Shown here: piece after piece, positions 58,401 through 64,000 of the stretch | Layout of the letters: the number at the start of each line of letters is the position of its first letter | How positions within the stretch are numbered: the stretch's first letter is position 1 | Assembly: GCA_001695595.3 (NCBI GenBank) | Contig: MBPM02000112.1 | Span: 121,327 to 185,326, forward strand | Direction: 5' to 3' | Source: Plasmopara viticola | Taxonomy: Eukaryota > Oomycota > Peronosporomycetes > Peronosporales > Peronosporaceae | DNA: 64,000 bases | The notes under the pieces: model-generated | Database searches by the model: none | Seen by the model: the letters and a program-made list of their open reading frames with translations, nothing else | Told to the model about the DNA's origin: nothing | Position numbers and translations under genes: made by a program

Positions 58401-61400
58401 ATAAGTAATAAACGATGTTGAACCAGAAGGAAAGATCTCTCTGCGCCTAAGCATCAGTGTGTCAAAGGATAAAGTGGCAGATCAATTACGACAATAAACG
58501 ATAAAGCGGCCACTTCTGTCGTATGTTCAGTCAGCGTTTTGATAGGGAAGTTGGACGTAAAAGGGCAAGCCATATCTGAAGCTGGCCTCTACGAGTTGAA
58601 CACAATGTCATATTAGAAGAGTTAAGAGCAAAACTATTTATCAAAGGATGATACAAATGACTTTCAACAGTACCAATAGAAGCAGAAAAAGATGTTACTC
58701 AATGTCGGCAGATTTCGAAGACAGGCTACGATGTGCACATTTGGGAAAGTGCTGATGCCAACTTTTCTATCACAGTAACAGTTTTACGCTGGATCAGGGT
58801 ATTGATCCATGGACCTCTCGCACAGCGAGAGATGTCTAAACCATTCGAGCTACGTGCTTGTTCACGAATCAAAGTAGCGATGACCAGTGATTATTATCAA
58901 TCACTGAATGGTCGATAATGTACGCAAACACTACTCCACTTAGTTGCTTGATGATAAATTTTGCATAAAATAAGAAATAGACAATGTTGAACCAGAAGGA
59001 AAGATCTTCTGCGCCTAAGCATCAGTGTGTCAAAGGATAAAGTGGCAGATCAATTACGACAATAAACGATAAAGCGGCCACTTCTGTTGTATGTTCAGTC
59101 AGCGTTTTGATAGGGAAGTTGGACGTAAAAGGGCAAGCCATATCTGAAGCTGGCCTCTACGAGTTGAACACAATGTCATATTAGAAGAGTTAAGAGCAAA
59201 ACTATTTATCAAAGGATGATACAAATGACTTTCAACAGTACCAATGGAAGCAGAAAAAGATGTTACTCAATGTCGGCAGATTTCGAAGACAGGCTACGAT
59301 GTGCACATTTGGGAAAGTGCTGATGCCAACTTTTCTATCACAGTAACAGTTTTACGCTGGATCAGGGTATTGATCCATGGACCTCTCGCACAGCGAGAGA
59401 TGTCTAAACCATTCGAGCTACGTGCTTGTTCACGAATCAAAGTAGCGATGACCAGTGATTATTATCAATCACTGAATGGTCGATAATGTACGCAAACACT
59501 ACTCCACTTGGTTGCTTGATGATAAATTTTGCATAAATAAGAATAGACATGTTGAACCAGAAGGAGAGATCTTTATGCGCCCAAACATTAGCGTGTCAAA
59601 GGATAAAGTGGCAGATCAATTACGACAATAAACGATAAAGCGGCCACTTCTGTCGTATGTTCAGTCAGCGTTTTGATAGGGAAGTTGGAAGTAAAAGGGC
59701 CAGCCATATCTGAAGCTGGCCTCTACGAGTTGAATATAATGTCATATTAAGAGTTAAGAGCAAAACTATTTATCAAAGGATGATACAAATGACTTTCAAC
59801 AGTACCAATGAAGCAGAAAAAGATGTTACTCAATGTCGGCAGATTTCGAAGACAGGCTACGATGTGCACATTTGGGAAAGTGCTGATGCCAACTTTTCTA
59901 TCACAGTAACAGTTTTACGCTGGATCAGGGTATTGATCCATGGACCTCTCGCACAGCGAGAGATGTCTAAACCATTCGAGCTACGTGCTTGTTCACGAAT
60001 CAAAGTAGCGATAGACCAGTGATTATTATCAATCACTGAATGGTCGATAATGTACGCAAACACTACTCCACTTAGTTGCTTGATGATAAATTTTGCATGA
60101 AATAAGTAATAACAATGTTGAACCAGAAGGAAAGATCTCTCTGCGCCTAAGCATCAGTGTGTCAAAGGATAAAGTGGCAGATCAATTACGACAATAAACG
60201 ATAAAGCGGCCACTTCTGTTGTATGTTCAGTCAGCGTTTTGATAGGGAAGTTGGAAGTAAAAGGGCAAGCCATATCTGAAGCTGGCATCTACGAGTTGAA
60301 CACAATGTCATATTAAGGAGACTTAAGAGCAAAACTTTTATCAAAGGATGATACAAATGACTTTCAACAGTACCAATGAAGCAGAAAAAGATGTTACTCA
60401 ATGTCGGCAGATTTCGAAGACAGGCTACGATGTGCACATTTGGGAAAGTGCTGATGCCAACTTTTCTATCACAGTAACAGTTTTACGCTGGATCAGGGTA
60501 TTGATCCATGGACCTCTCGCACAGCGAGAGATGTCTAAACCATTCGAGCTACGTGCTTGTTCACGAATCAAAGTAGCGATAGACCAGTGATTATTATCAA
60601 TCACTGAATGGTCGATAATGTACGCAAACACTACTCCACTTAGTTGCTTGATGATAAATTTTGCATGAAATAAGTAATAAACAATGTTGAACCAGAAGGA
60701 AAGATCTTCTGCGCCTAAGCATCAGTGTGTCAAAGGATAAAGTGGCAGATCAATTACGACAATAAACGATAAAGCGGCCACTTCTGTTGTATGTTCAGTC
60801 AGCGTTTTGATAGGGAAGTTGGAAGTAAAAGGGCAAGCCATATCTGAAGCTGGCCTCTACGAGTTGAACACAATGTCATATTAAGGAGACTTAAGAGCAA
60901 AACTTTTATCAAAGGATGATACAAATGACTTTCAACAGTACCAGAAGAAGATGTTACTCAATGTCGGCAGATTTCGAAGACAGGCTACGATGTGCACATT
61001 TGGGAAAGTGCTGATGCCAACTTTTCTATCACAGTAACAGTTTTACGCTGGATCAGGGTATTGATCCATGGACCTCTCGCACAGCGAGAGATGTCTAAAC
61101 CATTCGAGCTACGTGCTTGTTCACGAATCAAAGTAGCGATAGACCAGTGATTATTATCAATCACTGAATGGTCGATAATGTACGCAAACACTACTCCACT
61201 TAGTTGCTTGATGATAAATTTTGCATGAAATAAGTAATAACAATGTTGAACCAGAAGGAAAGATCTTTTGCGCCTAAGCATCAGTGTGTCAAAGGATAAA
61301 GTGGCAGATCAATTACGACAATAATAAACGATAAAGCGGCCACTTCTGTTGTATGTTCAGTCAGCGTTTTGATAGGGAAGTTGGACGTAAAAGGGCAAGC

Positions 61401-64000
61401 CATATCTGAAGCTGGCCTCTACGAGTTGAACACAATGTCATATTAAGGAGAGTTAAGAGCAAAACTTTTATCAAAGGATGATACAAATGACTTTCAACAG
61501 AACCAATATTAAGCAGAAAAAGATGTTACTCAATGTCGGCAGATTTCGAAGACAGGCTACGATGTGCACATTTGGGAAAGTGCTGATGCCAACTTTTCTA
61601 TCACAGTAACAGTTTTACGCTGGATCAGGGTATTGATCCATGGACCTCTCGCACAGCGAGAGATGTCTAAACCATTCGAGCTACGTGCTTGTTCACGAAT
61701 CAAAGTAGCGATGACCAGTGATTATTATCAATCACTGAATGGTCGATAATGTACGCAAACACTACTCCACTTAGTTGCTTGATGATAAATTTTGCATGAA
61801 ATAAGTAATAAACAATGTTGAACCAGAAGGAAAGATCTCTCTGCGCCTAAGCATCAGCGTGTCAAAGGATAAAGTGGCAGATCAATTACGACAATAAACG
61901 ATAAAGCGGCCACTTCTGTGTATGTTCAGTCAGCGTTTTGATAGGAAGTTGAAGTAAAAGGGCAAGCCATATCTGAAGCTGGCCTCTACGAGTTGAACAC
62001 AATGTCATATTAAAAGAGTTAAGAGCAAAACCATTTATCAAAGGATGATACAAATGACTTTCAACAGTACCAATGGAAGCAGAAAAAGATGTTACTCAAT
62101 GTCGGCAGATTTCGAAGACAGGCTACGATGTGCACATTTGGGAAAGTGCTGATGCCAACTTTTCTATCACAGTAACAGTTTTACGCTGGATCAGGGTATT
62201 GATCCATGGACCTCTCGCACAGCGAGAGATGTCTAAACCATTCGAGCTACGTGCTTGTTCACGAATCAAAGTAGCGATAGACCAGTGATTATTATCAATC
62301 ACTGAATGGTCGATAATGTACGCAAACACTATCCACTTAGTTGCTTGATGATAAATTTTGCATGAAATAAGTAATAGACAATGTTGATCCTGAATGAAAG
62401 ATCTTTCTGCGCCTAAACATCAGCGTGTCAAAGGATAAAGTGGCAGATCAATTACGACAAATAAACGATAAAGCGGCCACTTCTGTTGTATGTTCAGTCA
62501 GCGTTTTGATAGGAAGTGTGAAGTAAAAGGGCAAGCCATATCTGAAGCTGGCCTCTACGAGTTGAACACAATGTCATATTAGAAGAGTTAAGAGCAAAAC
62601 TATTTATCAAAGGATGATACAAATGACTTTCAACAGTACCAATGGAAGCAGAAAAAGATGTTACTCAATGTCGGCAGATTTCGAAGACAGGCTACGATGT
62701 GCACATTTGGGAAAGTGCTGATGCCAACTTTTCTATCACAGTAACAGTTTTACGCTGGATCAGGGTATTGATCCATGGACCTCTCGCACAGCGAGAGATG
62801 TCTAAACCATTCGAGCTACGTGCTTGTTCACGAATCAAAGTAGCGATGACCAGTGATTATTATCAATCACTGAAAGGTCGATAATGTACGCAAACACTAC
62901 TCCACTTAGTTGCTTGATGATAAATTTTGCATGAAATAAGTAATAAACAATGTTGAACCAGAAGGAAAGATCTCTCTGCTCCTAAGCATCAGTGTGTCAA
63001 AGGATAAAGTGGCAGATCAATTACGATAATAAACGATAAAGCGGCCACTTCTGTTGTATGTTCAGTCAGCGTTTTGATAGGGAGGTTGGAAGTAAAAGGG
63101 CCAGCCATATCTGAAGCTGGCCTCTACGAGTTGAACACAATGTCATATTAGAAGAGTTAAGAGCAAAACTTTTATCAAAGGATGATACAAATGACTTTCA
63201 ACAGTACCAATGAAGCAGAAAAAGATGTTACTCAATGTCGGCAGATTTCGAAGACAGGCTACGATGTGCACATTTGGGAAAGTGCTGATGCCAACTTTTC
63301 TATCACAGTAACAGTTTTACGCTGGATCAGGGTATTGATCCATGGACCTCTCGCACAGCGAGAGATGTCTAAACCATTCGAGCTACGTGCTTGTTCACGA
63401 ATCAAAGTAGCGATGGACCAGTGATTATTATCAATCACTGAATGGTCGATAATGTACGCAAACACTACTCCACTTAGTTGCTTGATGATAAATTTTGCAT
63501 GAAATAAGTAATAACAATGTTGAACCAGAAGGAAAGATCTTCTGCGCCTAAGCATCAGCGTGTCAAAGGATAAAGTGGCAGATCAATTACGACAATAAAC
63601 GATAAAGCGGCCACTTCTGTTGTATGTTCAGTCAGCGTTTTGATAGGGAGAGTTGGAAGTAAAAGGGCAAGCCATATCTGAAGCTGGCCTCTACGAGTTG
63701 AACACAATGTCATATTAAGAATTAAGAGCAAAACTTTTATCAAAGGATGATACAAATGACTTTCAACAGTACCAATGGAAGCAGAAAAAGATGTTACTCA
63801 ATGTCGGCAGATTTCGAAGACAGGCTACGATGTGCACATTTGGGAAAGTGCTGATGCCAACTTTTCTATCACAGTAACAGTTTTACGCTGGATCAGGGTA
63901 TTGATCCATGGACCTCTCGCACAGCGAGAGATGTCTAAACCATGCTTGTTCACGAATCAAAGTAGCGATGACCAGTGATTATTATCAATCACTGAATGGT
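43441..64000 (+). repeat. Tandem satellite, about 569-bp monomers, 36 anchors
   Basis: A head-to-tail array that continues past the window end. The anchor AAGATGTTACTCAATGTCGG recurs 36 times from about 43885 to 63787. Spacing averages 569 bp (35 intervals over 19.9 kb; most lie between 563 and 571). The first unit is partial and more diverged. Each monomer contains two small palindromes: CTCTCGCACAGCGAGAG, and CAGTGATT/AATCACTG around a 6-base loop. Many copies keep a 71-codon plus-strand frame beginning MEAEKDVTQCRQ and a 68-codon antisense frame beginning MFAYIIDHSV. These recur because the copies are nearly identical, and several copies break one or both by 1-2-base indels. Subfamilies occur in blocks. 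No centromere or telomere signature was identified. Confidence 0.98.
47200..49800 (+). repeat. Homogenised satellite sub-block of five monomers
   Basis: The five monomers anchored at 47290, 47861, 48432, 49003 and 49573 share private variants: GATTTATGGACCTCTTGCTC where other copies have GATCCATGG and CTCGCACAG. The middle ones also share TCATATCAAGGAG and TATATGTCAAAGGATAG. Such runs of shared variants indicate local amplification or gene conversion inside the array. Confidence 0.85.

Noticed and set aside
43441..64000. CRISPR array or a multi-copy gene family
   Set aside because: The whole ~569-bp unit repeats without unique spacers, and its short frames are broken by indels in several copies, so it is a satellite and not CRISPR or a proven gene family.
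1..64000. tRNA, rRNA or spliceosomal RNA genes
   Set aside because: I looked for tRNA TPC-loop-like GTTCGA-x-x-C contexts and rRNA-like blocks by eye and found none with a matching fold; a covariance-model scan would be needed to exclude them.

Overview
The window looks like nuclear DNA of an oomycete, probably Peronosporales (Phytophthora or a downy mildew). This is an inference from four things: compact genes with few introns of about 80 bp, initiator-like motifs of the oomycete type before several starts, a MULE transposase of the kind common in these genomes, and long repeat-rich intergenic DNA. No prokaryotic operon, rRNA, tRNA or CRISPR signal was seen.

Layout. 1-4.2 kb is gene-poor. 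4.2-14.3 kb holds six paralogues of a PX (phox-homology)-like family, one on + and five on -. They share an unusual H-x-C-x-A-E-C-x-W-L core. One is fused to a C-terminal RING-H2 finger and another ends inside what looks like a broken RING. 14.5-23.2 kb is mostly non-coding, with copies of a non-LTR retrotransposon and a short derivative of it. 23.5-25.4 kb has two converging housekeeping genes: mitochondrial ATP synthase OSCP (+) and a Rab5/22-like GTPase with one intron (-). 25.4-33.3 kb is gene-poor but contains a perfect 31-bp-arm hairpin and diverged relatives of the satellite found later. 33.3-37.0 kb is a graveyard: a broken MULE transposase, then antisense fragments of a DExH helicase and a TBC-domain protein. 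37.0-38.7 kb has three more retroelement copies. 39.2-41.3 kb holds a divergent pair separated by 62 bp: exosome subunit RRP45 (-, one intron) and a TFIIA gamma-like subunit (+). From about 43.1 kb to the window end lies a tandem satellite of roughly 569-bp monomers (36 counted by one anchor motif). An inverted, diverged copy borders it on the left, and the array runs off the right end.

The housekeeping genes act in separate processes (ATP synthesis, endosomal traffic, RNA decay, transcription initiation). The most unusual content is: (1) the satellite, whose diverged copies at 29 kb suggest descent from a protein-coding repeat; (2) a three-segment, LINE-derived non-autonomous element family with clean target-site duplications; (3) the PX-like cluster with gain or loss of a RING finger.
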